Made by a program: the position numbers and the translations under genes. 64,000 bases of DNA from Hyposmocoma kahamanoa (lineage: Eukaryota; Arthropoda; Insecta; Lepidoptera; Cosmopterigidae): the NCBI RefSeq assembly GCF_003589595.1, contig NW_020654080.1, positions 9,616,735-9,680,734 on the forward strand, given 5' to 3'. Of the stretch, positions 45,612 to 56,149 are shown piece by piece (positions within the stretch are counted from its first letter, which is position 1; every line of letters starts with the position of its first letter). The notes below the pieces were generated by a model. It did no database searches, was not told the DNA's origin, and saw nothing but the letters and a program-made list of their open reading frames with translations.

Positions 45612-45820
45612 TCTGCCTCCGTGGCCGACCGGTTACCATGCTGAACTGCCACGCAGAGGTCCCGAGTTTGATTCCCGGGCCGGGGAAAACATTTGTTTGG
45701 CCTACATTTATTTATCTCGTGAGTGTAGGTGTGTAAATTTATGGTGGCTATATGTGTGTCCATGCCACCCGCGATACAGGGTTTCCATAGTGCGGGACTA
45801 TTAAAAAAAATATGTGCGTA
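45612..45820 (+). repeat. SINE-A
   Basis: TGCCTCCGTGGCCGACCGG head, B-box region GAGTTTGATTCCCGGGC, body, and an A run replacing the usual ATT tail. Confidence 0.9.
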
Positions 45821-45904
45821 ACTCGTTTACTTTCAACCCTCTAAAATCATATGGACACTGGAAAGGTAAAGCGTCTAACGTGCGTTTGGAAAATATTGCA
45901 GAAT

Positions 45905-46130
45905 TACTACGGACCTTATATTTTTTATTTTAAACAAACCAACGTTTCCGGCCGTTTACAAATCCCATGGTCACGACTGACTGAGATGGTAAAGTCATGG
46001 GACCATGGGACCTGTTCTTTACTTGAAACATCGGTTTGTTTGAAAAAACAAATATATACACGATTTAGATTCGAAAAGATAGTTCCATTTCCTACGTGTA
46101 AAAATCGCGAAAACTTAAGAAAGCGATATT
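45905..46130. repeat. M3 repeat
   Basis: CCAACGTTTCCGGCCGTTTA, CATGGTCACGACTGACTGAG, GACCATGGGACCTGTTCTTT, then TACACGATTTAGATTCG and the one-sided tail AAAAATCGCGAAAACTTAAG. The left outer arm is shortened. Confidence 0.78.
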
Positions 46131-46180
46131 TAACAAATTTTCTAAGTAATCGTATACTTTGTGAATAAAATATATATATT

Positions 46181-46250
46181 TATTATAATATCAAGTAACG
46201 GGACGAACAAGTCGTGCGCCTGATAAGCTACACGCTTGTCCATAACAATT
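46181..46250 (-). repeat. Rep1 A-tail end only
   Basis: ATAATATCAAGTAACGGGAC, AACAAGTCGTGCGCCTGATA and CACGCTTGTCCATAACA; the copy stops after about 70 bp, a 5'-truncated retroposon. Confidence 0.75.
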
Positions 46251-46487
46251 TAATTTTAAGAAATCTTTTGTAAGAAAAAAATCAGAACTGTAATTTAGTT
46301 GCTATATGAAAAAGCTGAAATTTTCTATATTTCCATATAACACATAAAATTAGAGATGATTTTTGTTCTTAAAAAAATACTTTATGTCGCTCTCCTGTCA
46401 TATTAAATTTTCCAAATACACGTTAGACGGAAAGGTAAAAACCTTTCCAGCTTCGATATATATATATTATACATATTGATGAGTACT

Positions 46488-46725
46488 ATAATAGAGGGCT
46501 GTAGCTCAGACGCATTGCGAGAGGTACTTTTAATAATATAAAACCAGGATCATCTTAAACTTTGGTTTATTTTACCATTTTCATGTCCAGGGTTACAAAT
46601 CAATCTTTATTACTCTTAATGTCAAGCTCTTCTATTCTTATTTTCTTAGCGTTCCAAATACAAAACTATAATCATTACCTATGTTCAGCCAGCAATTCTA
46701 CTCAAAGAGTACAGCCTAGTCTACA
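46488..46725 (+). repeat. Left LTR
   Basis: Matches 47482-47718 without a visible difference from its second base on; the first base is A here and T on the right. It contains TGTAGCTCAGACG near its start, a TATAAAA word at 46537-46543 and ends GCCTAGTCTACA. TGTAG and CTACA are complementary but TGTAG lies 12 bp in, so the exact LTR start is uncertain. Confidence 0.85.
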
Positions 46726-47480
46726 TCCCTCTTCCTCACAGCTGAAGGGGTGAATATCCCTAGCTGATGGTCTACCTATGATAGGCAACTTACATCTGCG
46801 ATCAGCCTTTACTACAGGCTAGCCACACACTGCTCGGAAGTCACTAACTTACCAACAAGTAACCACCGAGGAGGCTATGGCTATGGTCTGCCAAAAACCT
46901 ATCTAAAAAGGACAGACCATGATCACATCCTAAACAAACAAATAAAAATATTTTCACTAGTTAGCTATCCTATCTAATTAGGGAACCTGACTAAACCCTA
47001 ACACTTTATTTCATCGACCCTAAACTGGCTGAACGACCCTATCAAACTTCTAAACATTGCTACAAAACTATTTCCCTAAACTCCCTAAACCTAAGCTATT
47101 TCCAACGCGCATGCTGCCTCAACGACGACACAGGCTTGAACATCCATCGGACGATCACTGGGTTACATCACTATTGATCTCCCAGCTGCCTTAGTCCTCA
47201 TTTTGCAGCTATCACGTTCCATCAGCTTCACTTACCATCTTTAAACAAACAAGAACCAACCCACATATAACGGTAACAACATATCCTAACTACATGTCCT
47301 AACATACATATGGGATGGGGATATACCACATGAAGAATTTCTAATAATTAAATAAATATATTTTCCCAGAATGCAGACAGTCCTTGATCAACTGGAAGGA
47401 TGAGCACGAACTATTCGCACATACAGGATAATATATCTATCAAATTTAAAAAATATATATAAGAAAAACAAAAGTAAATG

Positions 47481-47718
47481 TTAATAGAGGGCTGTAGCTC
47501 AGACGCATTGCGAGAGGTACTTTTAATAATATAAAACCAGGATCATCTTAAACTTTGGTTTATTTTACCATTTTCATGTCCAGGGTTACAAATCAATCTT
47601 TATTACTCTTAATGTCAAGCTCTTCTATTCTTATTTTCTTAGCGTTCCAAATACAAAACTATAATCATTACCTATGTTCAGCCAGCAATTCTACTCAAAG
47701 AGTACAGCCTAGTCTACA
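47481..47718 (+). repeat. Right LTR
   Basis: Second copy of the LTR, ending at CTACA directly before the GTACT duplication. A 114-codon open frame (47555-47899) runs out of it into flanking DNA and shares its first half with a frame in the left LTR; this is a repeat artefact. Confidence 0.85.
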
Positions 47719-47723
47719 GTACT

Positions 47724-48834
47724 GTACTGAGTATTGCAGTATTATGTCTACTTGGGATTTTTCATTGGAGGAAATACTGGATCCTAAGCTGGTAGTAAGG
47801 CGAAACCATCTTCTCTGCTCAAGTTTTTTTTGTAATTTCAATAACCTCTCAGCGTCCTGGGTAAAATTTTTACAAGGTCTTGCGACTTGGCAAAGTTAAT
47901 TGAATAAGCAGGTTTATCGATGACATTCGCAGACTGCAGTCTTTTTTCATATTTCTTTGATGTGAATTATATTTAGTGTACTATTTCGTTTATTAAAATA
48001 CGAGTTACAGTTTAATATGATATTACCGGCTTAAGTAATCAGTTGCATAACACTCACGTTATCCCGGAGCAATTTATCTTACAAACATCTTTTAATGAGA
48101 AGGAAACTTAAAGATATTTGATTGAGAAAGTTAATCCAAGTTTCAGTACCAATTAAAAATTTTATTACATATAAAAGAAGCGAAGTATTGATGTCGAGTT
48201 GGTGGATACCAATCGATCTTTATGCTACTTAAGGGAGTGACCACACTTATCGATGCGGTATCACGTTAAGCTCGTCAGAAAAAGCTTTATATCAGTTCAA
48301 TAAGAGCGAAATAGACATCCGTTTCTCTTTGGCTCTGATAGCTGGAGCGAAACGCAAAATGATTTTTTTCGGTTTTTCAGGTCGACTCAAGTCGATTCTG
48401 CGCCGATAAGTATGGTGGCTCCTTAAAAAAGGAGTCACGAGTTGTAGCCCACTAAGAATATATACAAAATGTCCATACCTACACTTATACATACAAATAT
48501 TGTACAAGATGTATATGTTACTGTAAAAGCCCGTATATTGGTTAATCTTAGGTTTTACCAGTAAATCTTGGGATTTACCAACACGAGTCGGTAAATGTAA
48601 GGATTTATAAAAGAAGGAAGATTTTTTCGGGCTTTTATCATTACAATTCGGTATGTGTTAGGTTTTACCATTGACAGCTGGTAAACGTTGGTTTTGGGAA
48701 TAAAACTATGAGTACTTTTTACCTATTTAATTTATTTCCATTAACTATCAGTCAAAACTTTATTTATTTAGGGGCTTTGATCGTTATTGAACATGTCAGA
48801 CCCATTACAAATTGGTTGCGCCCCCCATTCAGTA
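47724..48834. other. Unassigned AT-rich DNA
   Basis: AGGTTTTACCA- and GGATTTACCA-like words recur at 48550-48680, otherwise nothing assignable. Confidence 0.45.
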
Positions 48835-48995
48835 GGAGACCTGAGTTACGTCTTGGCAACCGTATTGAAAGGACCAGACGGAGTGACGATCTGCGAAAAG
48901 CTGCTGGCAGCAGATAGACGCGATAAGCAGAGAATCTCGCGAAATTGCGCACGTTCCGAGGCCTATGTTCAGCAGTGGACTGCGATAGGCTGATG
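48835..48995 (+). pseudogene. RTE-like LINE ORF2 C-terminus
   Basis: RRSDDLRKAAGSR in one frame and, after a frameshift, SEAYVQQWTAIG then a stop in another. A DDL.K.AG.R block and a final EAYVQQW are the hallmark end of RTE/CR1-like ORF2 copies in Lepidoptera. The end GGCTGATGAAGAA is the usual 3' terminus. Strongly 5'-truncated. Confidence 0.78.
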
Positions 48996-49219
48996 AAGAA
49001 ACAGTCGTACTACATTTTTTATACTATTCTCACTTTACCATCTCTTTAAAAAAAATAAAAAAATAAAATTTAGTTTCGTCTTCTGTTAAATATATAATAA
49101 TAAAATGATAATTATAAAATTACTTATTTATTAAAATAAGGCATAAGAGCAACAAATATAAACATCAACGCTTTCTGCCTTAGTCTCAAAACCGAAGCTT
49201 AATAACCTAACCTCCGGTT

Positions 49220-49386
49220 AAAAAAACCGACCTCAAAAGTCATTCATCCCCTAGTTAGCCACCATTATGGGTGGAATATTTTCTTCAAATTAAGGAACCA
49301 CTTCTGAGATATCCTCTTTCTAACAAAAACAAACACTCTCACAGTCGAATCGAGAACCTCCTCTTTTTTTTTGAAGTCGGTTAAAA
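49220..49386 (+). repeat. M1 repeat, internally deleted
   Basis: AAAAAACCGACCTCAAA at 49220-49236 faces TTTTTTGAAGTCGGTTAAAA at the right end. The middle keeps GGGTGGAATATTTTCTTCAA. At 167 bp it is a deletion derivative. Confidence 0.8.
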
Positions 49387-49900
49387 ATATATATAATTCC
49401 ATAGGAAACCTTTAAATAAAAACAAAGTATAGGTATGTATTCTCAGAACCCATCAGATACTAAAATAACACATTCTGATTTAATATTGAATTCAATGCGT
49501 GCTCAGTAAATCCCTTCGATTGCTTTCGAGAAAAGTATTATGTTCAATAAAACGTATGCGTGGCGTTCCATGAATCAACCGTACAATATTAATTTATTAC
49601 TAGAACCAATTATAGTTTGCATTGATTCTGAGAATAGATAGTTCAAAACATGTGTTACAATATTTATAAATCAATACTAGCTTATAACATGTAAATATTC
49701 TAGTGCTAAACTAAACTAAATAATTTAGTATTGTATAATTAGGAAAAAATCGTGACTGACGAACAAACGAGAGTGGACTGGGATAGCCAGTGCTGCAGTG
49801 CTATTCAGCGTCGCCAGAAATAAAGATAAAATATGCTGAGCTGATTACCAACCTTCACTATTTGGAGAGGAACCATAAGAAGATGAAGAAGATACTTTGG
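49387..49900. other. Unassigned AT-rich DNA
   Basis: No assignable content. Confidence 0.5.
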
Positions 49901-50294
49901 AAGGACAGTGTTAGGAATAACAAGTGGAGATTAATCACCTTACACGTTGAGCTTGACCACCTGCTATGTATGTGCGCGTATGTTTTTTTTATAATACCAA
50001 GAGACGGGACGAATAAGTCGTGCCTGGTGGCGAGAGACACGCCTGTCCAAACCAGTTGCAGCGCCACTCAGAACTTTAAAGCGCAAAGATTTGAGGGGCA
50101 CTGCCATTGCACCGCACTGAGACATAAGTTGACAAGTCCCGCGTGCCAATTTAACCAACACCTTTACTATTTTATTACTGGGCGGTAGAAATACGTAAGG
50201 TGGCAGTACTTCATAGGACGAACTCTTCTCACAACGAGCTCGACTGCTGCGATACTGTGAAAGTACAGTGTGTGGAATAACAAGTGGAGATTAA
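49901..50294. repeat. 34-bp direct repeats flanking a Rep1-containing insert
   Basis: GGAATAACAAGTGGAGATTA occurs at 49914-49933 and again at 50274-50293; the similarity extends leftwards over ACAGTGT with few mismatches. The insert is a minus-strand Rep1 plus about 48 bp of extra sequence on its left. Confidence 0.8.
49983..50252 (-). repeat. Rep1 retroposon
   Basis: T run, ATAATACCAAGAGACGGGAC at the A-tail side, GGCGGTAGAAATACGTAAGG and CTCGACTGCTGCGATAC at the start side. Confidence 0.9.
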
Positions 50295-51126
50295 CCTCTT
50301 ACTAAATATACGAGTTAAGATTGAAAAAAAATTAAAATTAGAAGTTAAGAATGATGAATAAATGGATCTTGTGAGATTATCTGGAAATGTAAAAATTACA
50401 ATTGAAATTAATCACGAAAATTGTAAGTTAAAATGTAAAATGTGCATTTATAGCCATGGAATAAAGGTGCCTCCTAACACAGGCTTGATAAGCTTAATAA
50501 GAGCTACCATCCACTGTTAATGTAAACGTAATTGTATTACTGAAACAAACATTTATTATTATTACATGTGACTTTATTAAATCAAGGCTATGATATATCA
50601 ACAGAATTGTAAATAATTTGCAAGGTCAAATGTATTAGAGAAGTTTTGTTATTACTTATATTTATTTAATTACATCACCTGGTACAAAACAAATGAAATG
50701 AAAAGAGAATGCCGACAAAATGCAAAAGTTAACAATGACGAGAAACAACCACGAAACAGGCTGTCAACTTAATTAGAAATGCAGCACGAAACAGGGCTCG
50801 TTGGAACGTTGAAAATCACTCAGGTAACTCGGCAAGGCAATTACTACTTACTGCTTTCTATGTTCCAAACGTGCTTTATGGTTCGTGTCAACGAACAATC
50901 ATTCTGTTACCCTATTCTGGGAAACGAAATATTGCATGGGATTTTTAATTTTACCGTTGGTTTTTGCAACTTCATTTTTTGGAATAGCTTCGCATATTCA
51001 CTGTATATGCTATGAGGATGGTGGAATTATCTTATTTACATCAGTAAATTCATTGTTTAATACTAATAATTTATGCATATTAAAAGTAATTTTTTTTCCG
51101 GTGATTTTAAGGAACTATATTATACT
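50295..51126. other. Unassigned AT-rich DNA
   Basis: Two overlapping plus frames of 78 and 82 codons (50779-51133) are hydrophobic but resemble nothing I know. Confidence 0.45.
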
Positions 51127-51395
51127 CAAGTAGGGGGACGAAAAAATCGTGTGTCTGATGGTAAGTTATAAGCCTGTCCATAACAGTTGCAGTGCCACAC
51201 AGGGCACTCATCACAAAAATTTGAATAGCACTGCTACTGCGCCCACCACCCTGAGACATAAGTCGACAAGTTCCACGCGCCTATAATTCACCAGCACCGA
51301 AACGCAGTAGCATTACTGCTTGACGGTAGAAATAAATAGGATGGCAGTGCTTCCCCGGACCAACTCTTTCACAAGGAGCTCTACTCCTACTTTTG
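51127..51395 (-). repeat. Rep1 retroposon
   Basis: From GGGGGACGAAAAAATCGTGT to ACCAACTCTTTCACAAGGAG and CTCTACTCCTACT; the middle CTTGACGGTAGAAATAAATA is diverged. Confidence 0.88.
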
Positions 51396-51505
51396 TCTAC
51401 ACACAGTTCGAGCTTCTACTTTTCCATCACAATTATAAACTGACAGGTGTGAGGCTGTAAAAAATACAAAACACGAAGCTGCGAATCACTAAAATAATCT
51501 TTATA

Positions 51506-51726
51506 GGTGCCCTCAAATTAGATGCTTCTAGAAGCGTTACATTGCCGCAACTGAGACGTGGCAGCCGCGCGTTACGTCTTACTTCACTAATTGTTTCTAC
51601 AGAACTGGCGCGCGGGTGTCATGACTGTGGCGCTGCAGCTGCGCTTCCAGATGTTATATGAAAATTAAAAGTGCTCGGCAGCCGCGCCTCTGTAGAGCTT
51701 CTATAAGCGCTTAATTTGAGGGCGCC
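51506..51726. mobile_element. M2 MITE
   Basis: GGTGCCCTCAAATTA (51506-51520) and the complement of GGCGCCCTCAAATTA (51712-51726) match at 14 of 15 positions. The interior is CpG-rich with GTGGCGCTGCAGCTGCGCTT shared with 59518-59669. No coding capacity. Confidence 0.82.
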
Positions 51727-52490
51727 CATATAGAGGTAGTGACCATACAAATTATTTTTCACGAGTTTCTCCTAATGTTACAATTTCTTCAAAATTCACA
51801 ACATGGCATATTCAATCCTAGCGTTTTGTATGGATAAATAAAAAACGCAACGTCCTTGCTCAAAGCAAGTTGTTTGCTAAATATTTTATCGCTCAATTAA
51901 AACATTTAGGGGTTTAACTTTTGAACGTTAATCTAATCAACATTAAACGTGAATAAAAATTATTAAAAAAATCTTATATTTAATATCATCAATTTAGTAC
52001 CTAACTTTGAACACTGTTCTCAGGTTTTTACGTATATTAAAATAAAATATGTTGTAAATAAATTATTTAGTTTTATTGATCAACAAATGTACTTTCATAC
52101 CCAAATTTTGAAAAATTTTGGAGCGATATTTATTCATACAAGAAATAAATTATCATTGTATTTATTTCCTCGCAAATGTGATAAAAACCATTGTACATGT
52201 AGCACGGGCGGTAAAATATTACAAACCTCGAGTTATAATTATTTCTCTAATTCATTAATGACTTTATTCGTTCTAACAGACTCAGTATTTTTTTTGATTA
52301 CCGCCCTAAATACATAATGCACTTATTACAAAGAGTTAGAAGGAAAGTCAAATTTACCCATAAATGACTGTAATACAGTTTTCATTCTCCTTTAAAATTC
52401 CAATAAATGACATGAGCTGTATTGTTTTGTTAAGCGGCAAAATGAATAGTAGTAAAATTAATAATTATTTATTAATAATTAAATTAATAA
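51727..52490. other. Unassigned AT-rich DNA
   Basis: No family recognised. Confidence 0.5.
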
Positions 52491-52708
52491 CTGCCTCCGT
52501 GGCCGAACGGTTACCATGCCGGACTGCCACGCAGAGGTCCTAGGTTCGATTCCCGGGCCGGGAGAAATATTTGTATGGCCTACATTTATTTCTCTCGTGA
52601 GTTTGGGTGTAATTTGTGGTTGTCTATGTGTGTGTCCATGGCACCCGCGACACAGGGTTTCCCTAGTGCGGGGCTATGTTGAGTGTGTGCGTTATTATTC
52701 CTATTATT
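52491..52708 (+). repeat. SINE-A, best copy
   Basis: TGGCCGAACGG (52500-52510) fits the pol III A box and GGTTCGATTCC (52543-52553) fits the B box, with tRNA-like spacing. The tRNA-unrelated body follows (GTGAGTTTGGGTGTAATTTG, CACCCGCGACACAGGGTTTC, GTGCGGGGCTATGTTGAGTG), then an ATT-rich tail. The whole unit is about 200 bp and occurs about ten times in the window, mostly less intact. It is transcribed by pol III if active and moved by a partner LINE. Confidence 0.95.
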
Positions 52709-53164
52709 ATTCCTTATTCCTATTATTATAATTTAAAAGTTTCGTCCTTCGGGACAGGCTAAGGCGTATTCGCCATACTGCCGATCTTAGAACATTGGCA
52801 ATCATAGCTTTTTAAGAAATTCACTGCGACTCGTAAAAACAAAACTTTTGTACGACAACATGACCGAAACATAGCATACCATTACAGACTTTAGAGAAGC
52901 CTACCTTCTAAACTCAGTCGTTCAGAATAAAGACCTCGCTAAGTGATTACGTTAGTACCTCTACAAACAATGTTGTGTGGTTTACAATTTGTATGTTAAA
53001 TATGACTTTCATCTTTCGACTGTGAATATATTTTACCGTCAAATACGTAATGCGTTTTCGTTTCTGTTGCTTATTTATTTAACCTTCTGGGTCTACTGAC
53101 AGTGACATCATTATTATTTTAAAATTAACTCGTGCTGTATTAAGAAGGAAAGAGAAAGAATTAT
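52709..53164. other. Unassigned AT-rich DNA
   Basis: ATTATTCCTATT repeats up to 52730 belong to the SINE-A tail; the rest is unassigned. Confidence 0.5.
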
Positions 53165-53525
53165 ACTCTCTTGCCTATCACAAAAGAACTGACTGGTACT
53201 GGTACTAACTGGGTGATAAATCTTTCATAGATTTCTCATAGATGGCGCTACGACTAAAAAGTCGTTGAAAAATCAAATACAAAGACACGACGCAAGTACA
53301 TAGAAAAATTCGTGAGGTCCACTAGTTCGTTCCGTGGCTTAGTTGGTATAGCGTCTGGCACGGTAAGCTAGAAGATGTCGGTACGAATCCGGCCCGATTG
53401 AAGGAATTTTTCGGAGTGTTCGATCTTTGTATTAATAATTATAAAAAACTAGTGGAGTAATTTCACAAAAAAATAATTGAATATCAATTCAATAAAAATT
53501 AAAACATCACAAAAGACTCTAAACA
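53165..53525 (+). repeat. SINE-C, best copy
   Basis: A head (CATAGATGGCGCTACGACTA, AAGACACGACGCAAGTACAT) precedes the tRNA-like unit (CCGTGGCTTAGTTGGTATAG, GGTACGAATCCGGCCCGATT). The tail follows (GTTCGATCTTTGTATTAATA, TTGAATATCAATTCAATAAA). The tRNA-like unit in the middle of the element, not at its start, is unusual. Confidence 0.82.
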
Positions 53526-53638
53526 AAAAAAAGACAGTAAAAAAATAAAACAAAAGACGCTGGTGACGCTGTAATAAGAAAGAAAGCATCGAACCTTCAA
53601 TGGCTTGTGGAGAGCTGCGGGATCGGTGAGCTCGCAAA

Positions 53639-53724
53639 TTAAAGGGAAGGCGAAGCCGTGCTACCACCAATCTTTGCATCTACAATGTCGAAGGGCTCGT
53701 ACTGCTTCACCTCTTTACATGCGG
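53639..53724 (-). CDS. Candidate terminal exon, C-terminal part of a BRCT-like domain
   Basis: On the minus strand a strong 3' splice site (pyrimidine-rich ATTTTATTTCATTTCAG, AG at 53726-53725) precedes a frame reading ACKEVKQYEPFDIVDAKI, GGSTASPSL and a TAA stop at 53639-53641. The exon begins with two bases of a split codon, so it needs a phase-1 upstream exon. The candidate at 57753-57809 has exactly that phase. Joined, the motif around the junction has the hydrophobic-x3-W-hydrophobic-x2-C spacing typical of the third helix of BRCT domains. BRCT domains bind phosphopeptides or DNA ends in repair and checkpoint proteins. The rest of the protein lies outside what I can find here, so no gene name is given. 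It could also be a chance frame; a transcript would decide. Confidence 0.48.
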
Positions 53725-53925
53725 CTGAAATGAAATAAAATTAAAACACAGATTATACACATAAACACTACATAGACACTTGTACGGTACCAACTATACT
53801 TCATGCGGTAACAGAAGAGTCTCTAACACAGTATTTACTAGAAAACGCAATGCGTACCCAGCACTGATTTTCAATTAATTGCTAATTTAATTATGATACA
53901 TTGCAAATACTATTTACGTTAATTA

Positions 53926-54158
53926 TGTGACGGTACGAACAAGTCCATAACAATTGCAGTACCACCAAGCTTTAAATTACAAAGATCTGAGGGGCATTGC
54001 CACTGCGCCCTACACCCTGGGACATAAGTTAACAAGTCTCGTGTGCCTGTAATTTTACTAGCAACCGTATGCTTCAAAACCGTAATGTTAACACTAGTGC
54101 TTGTTCGCAGAAATAGGTAAGGTGGCTGTACTTCCCTGGACGAACTGTACTGCTATAC
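53926..54158 (-). repeat. Rep1 retroposon
   Basis: TGTGACGGTACGAACAAGTC with an internal deletion, then AGATCTGAGGGGCATTGCCA and CCCTGGACGAACTGTACTGC. It would lie within the intron of the candidate BRCT gene. Confidence 0.85.
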
Positions 54159-54211
54159 TGTTTTTATGCATTATATATTAATTAATTGCTTTACATCATT
54201 TCTTCTATTGG

Positions 54212-54370
54212 ATCTGTGGCCGAACAGTTACCATGCCGGACCGAATTGTATGGCCTACATTTATTTCTCTCGTGAGTTTGGGTGTAATTTGTGGTTGTCT
54301 ATGTATGTCCATGGCACCCGTAACACAGGGTTTCCCTAGTGTCGGCTATGTTGAATGTGTGCGTTGTTCT
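54212..54370 (+). repeat. SINE-A lacking the B box
   Basis: The A-box region (GTGGCCGAACAGTTACCATG) is fused directly to GAATTGTATGGCCTACAT, deleting the B box; the body and GTGTGCGTT end are intact. It could not be transcribed by pol III. Confidence 0.88.
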
Positions 54371-55202
54371 ATTATGACATTCTTAAAATCTTTATTTCTG
54401 TTTGTACCTATAACTTAAACGTAACTATAGTAACGCACATAAAAATGTCTACTGGCTACTTTTATTTATGCTGTAGTGCTTATATTGATTCTATATAAAG
54501 TTTTCAATGTAAATCATTGGATTTTGTCAGTATGTTGTTGACACATCTCTATGGAGAAGCACTAGTCGGCAACTACACAAAAAGCAATTAAAAATCGCAC
54601 AGCAAAGCCTGTAGTTATTTTTTGCGAAACACTATACTATCATATTCTGATATTTAACTTTCCGGTAAATGCCGTTACCTACCGTTTATGAATATGTTAA
54701 ACAGGGCGCCAGATCTCTCCCATATACAAATCAACCCAATTTGTATTCAGTACAAAATTCTAAGTAACTACAGTGTAGGTCCTGCACCATTCGTATTTTG
54801 TACGCCACACGTCAACCGAAAAGAAATCGAGACATGGCAATAAGGGCGCCAAAAACAATGGACAGCCGCACTTTTTTTCTTTTATAATTTTAAACATATT
54901 TTGTACGCAAGTAGCGTGCACATAAAAAGAGCCGAAATTACAAAAACATTGTAAGAAAGGTCGAAACGGTGAACTTATTCGTTCCATGAATTTTGAAAAA
55001 TGTTTCCTCAATGCTCTTTTGTTTCGCCTGTGGCATTCGAAATGAGTTCCCGTTGACTCATTTACAACTCGTGGGAGACTTGAACACTCTTAGTTTATGG
55101 TACGTTAAATTTTTTTTGTATCAAAATATCGAAATATGACAGAAGTCGCTTTATTATGTAGGTCATAATATCTACTTGCATCAATCCATAGGAGTGCTTA
55201 CT
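54371..55202. other. Unassigned AT-rich DNA
   Basis: No assignable content. Confidence 0.5.
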
Positions 55203-55570
55203 TTTTAACCGACTTAAAAAGTAGGAAGTTCATTGTTTATTCATTTATTACATTGTCTCACTTATATTATTTTAGGTGCAGTGTATTGTTATAAAAGTAA
55301 TAAAATAAATACAATCATTTTAAATAAATCATTTTAGATAACTTAAAAAAGACATCTATGTATCTCAAATTAATTAAATTGAATATTATAATACCTTTTA
55401 TTTATGTGGAATTAAATGTTTAGAGAAAATTGTAAATTCTTTAATTTTTACTTATGTAAATAGGTTTCTCAATTTAACTCCATTTTTTTGTGTATTTTAC
55501 GCGATCACTCCGACATTTGTGAACCAATTTCGATGATTCCTTTTTGTAGATAAAAATAGCAACACTAGCT
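55203..55570 (-). repeat. M1 repeat, diverged
   Basis: TTTAACCGACTTAAAAAGTA at the left terminus and ACGCGATCACTCCGACATTT with AATTTCGATGATTCCTTTTT further in match M1; the right terminus is not clear. Confidence 0.55.
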
Positions 55571-56117
55571 GCATTAGTGGAGGAAGGAAGCATTCAGATG
55601 TGCACATAAAGGAGAAGCACTATCGACGAAATATTTTTTTTAAATAGGTGTATAATGGAGCATCTCTCTGATTGTACTTTATATGGGTTACCAATTTATC
55701 GTTTTATCGGTGAATAAACGCGCAAACAACTGTTGTGACATAGTACCACTTCTTTTATATTTTAACACTTCGACATCTACATAATGTCCCTCACAACCAT
55801 TACTCTCTAAGTGATACCGTCAATGGTAAACCACATTCCAACCAATAATCTCTGAGTATTTGCAGAATATTTACAAGCTTTACGAATGGAATAAACCAAT
55901 AAAGTTCACCAATTAAGCGGTGCGCTTCAATAATTAAACAGGACGCCTAATTGTGGATGTCCGATGCAATCGGCTATAGCTATTGTAGTTCCGATAATGA
56001 TGATCGATACGTTGAATTGGGAATAAGTTTTTTTTGCTACATTTATTTACCCGCGATGCTTATCTATTTTGTGTAAACATACCAAACAGATGTTTCATAG
56101 TTCCATGTTTCCATGTT
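55571..56117. other. Unassigned AT-rich DNA
   Basis: No assignable content; CAGATGTTTCAT at 56089 is a direct repeat of one arm of the adjoining palindrome. Confidence 0.5.
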
Positions 56118-56143
56118 TCAGATGTTTCATATGAAACATCTGA
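56118..56143. repeat. 26-bp perfect palindrome
   Basis: TCAGATGTTTCAT is followed immediately by its complement, without a loop. Confidence 0.85.
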
Positions 56144-56149
56144 TGAAAG

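Larger units (their letters stand above)
46488..47718. mobile_element. Small non-autonomous LTR retrotransposon (TRIM-like)
   Basis: Two direct repeats of about 237 bp, identical by eye, flank 755 bp of internal DNA. GTACT lies immediately outside both ends (46483-46487 and 47719-47723) as a 5-bp target-site duplication. The internal DNA has no open frame of note. Before the right repeat there is a purine-rich run (AAGAAAAACAAAAGTAAATG) that could be the polypurine tract, giving a plus orientation. No primer-binding site was matched to a specific tRNA. Identical LTRs imply recent insertion. Length fits TRIM elements, which are mobilised by proteins of full LTR elements. Confidence 0.88.

Noticed and set aside
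46562..47899. Two genes encoding nearly identical short membrane-like proteins
   Set aside because: The shared part is simply the LTR sequence; the frames diverge as soon as they leave the LTRs.
52491..52560. tRNA genes at SINE-A, -B, -C and -D heads
   Set aside because: A and B boxes are present, but the sequences recur as parts of larger dispersed repeats, are variably damaged, and do not give a clean cloverleaf by eye.
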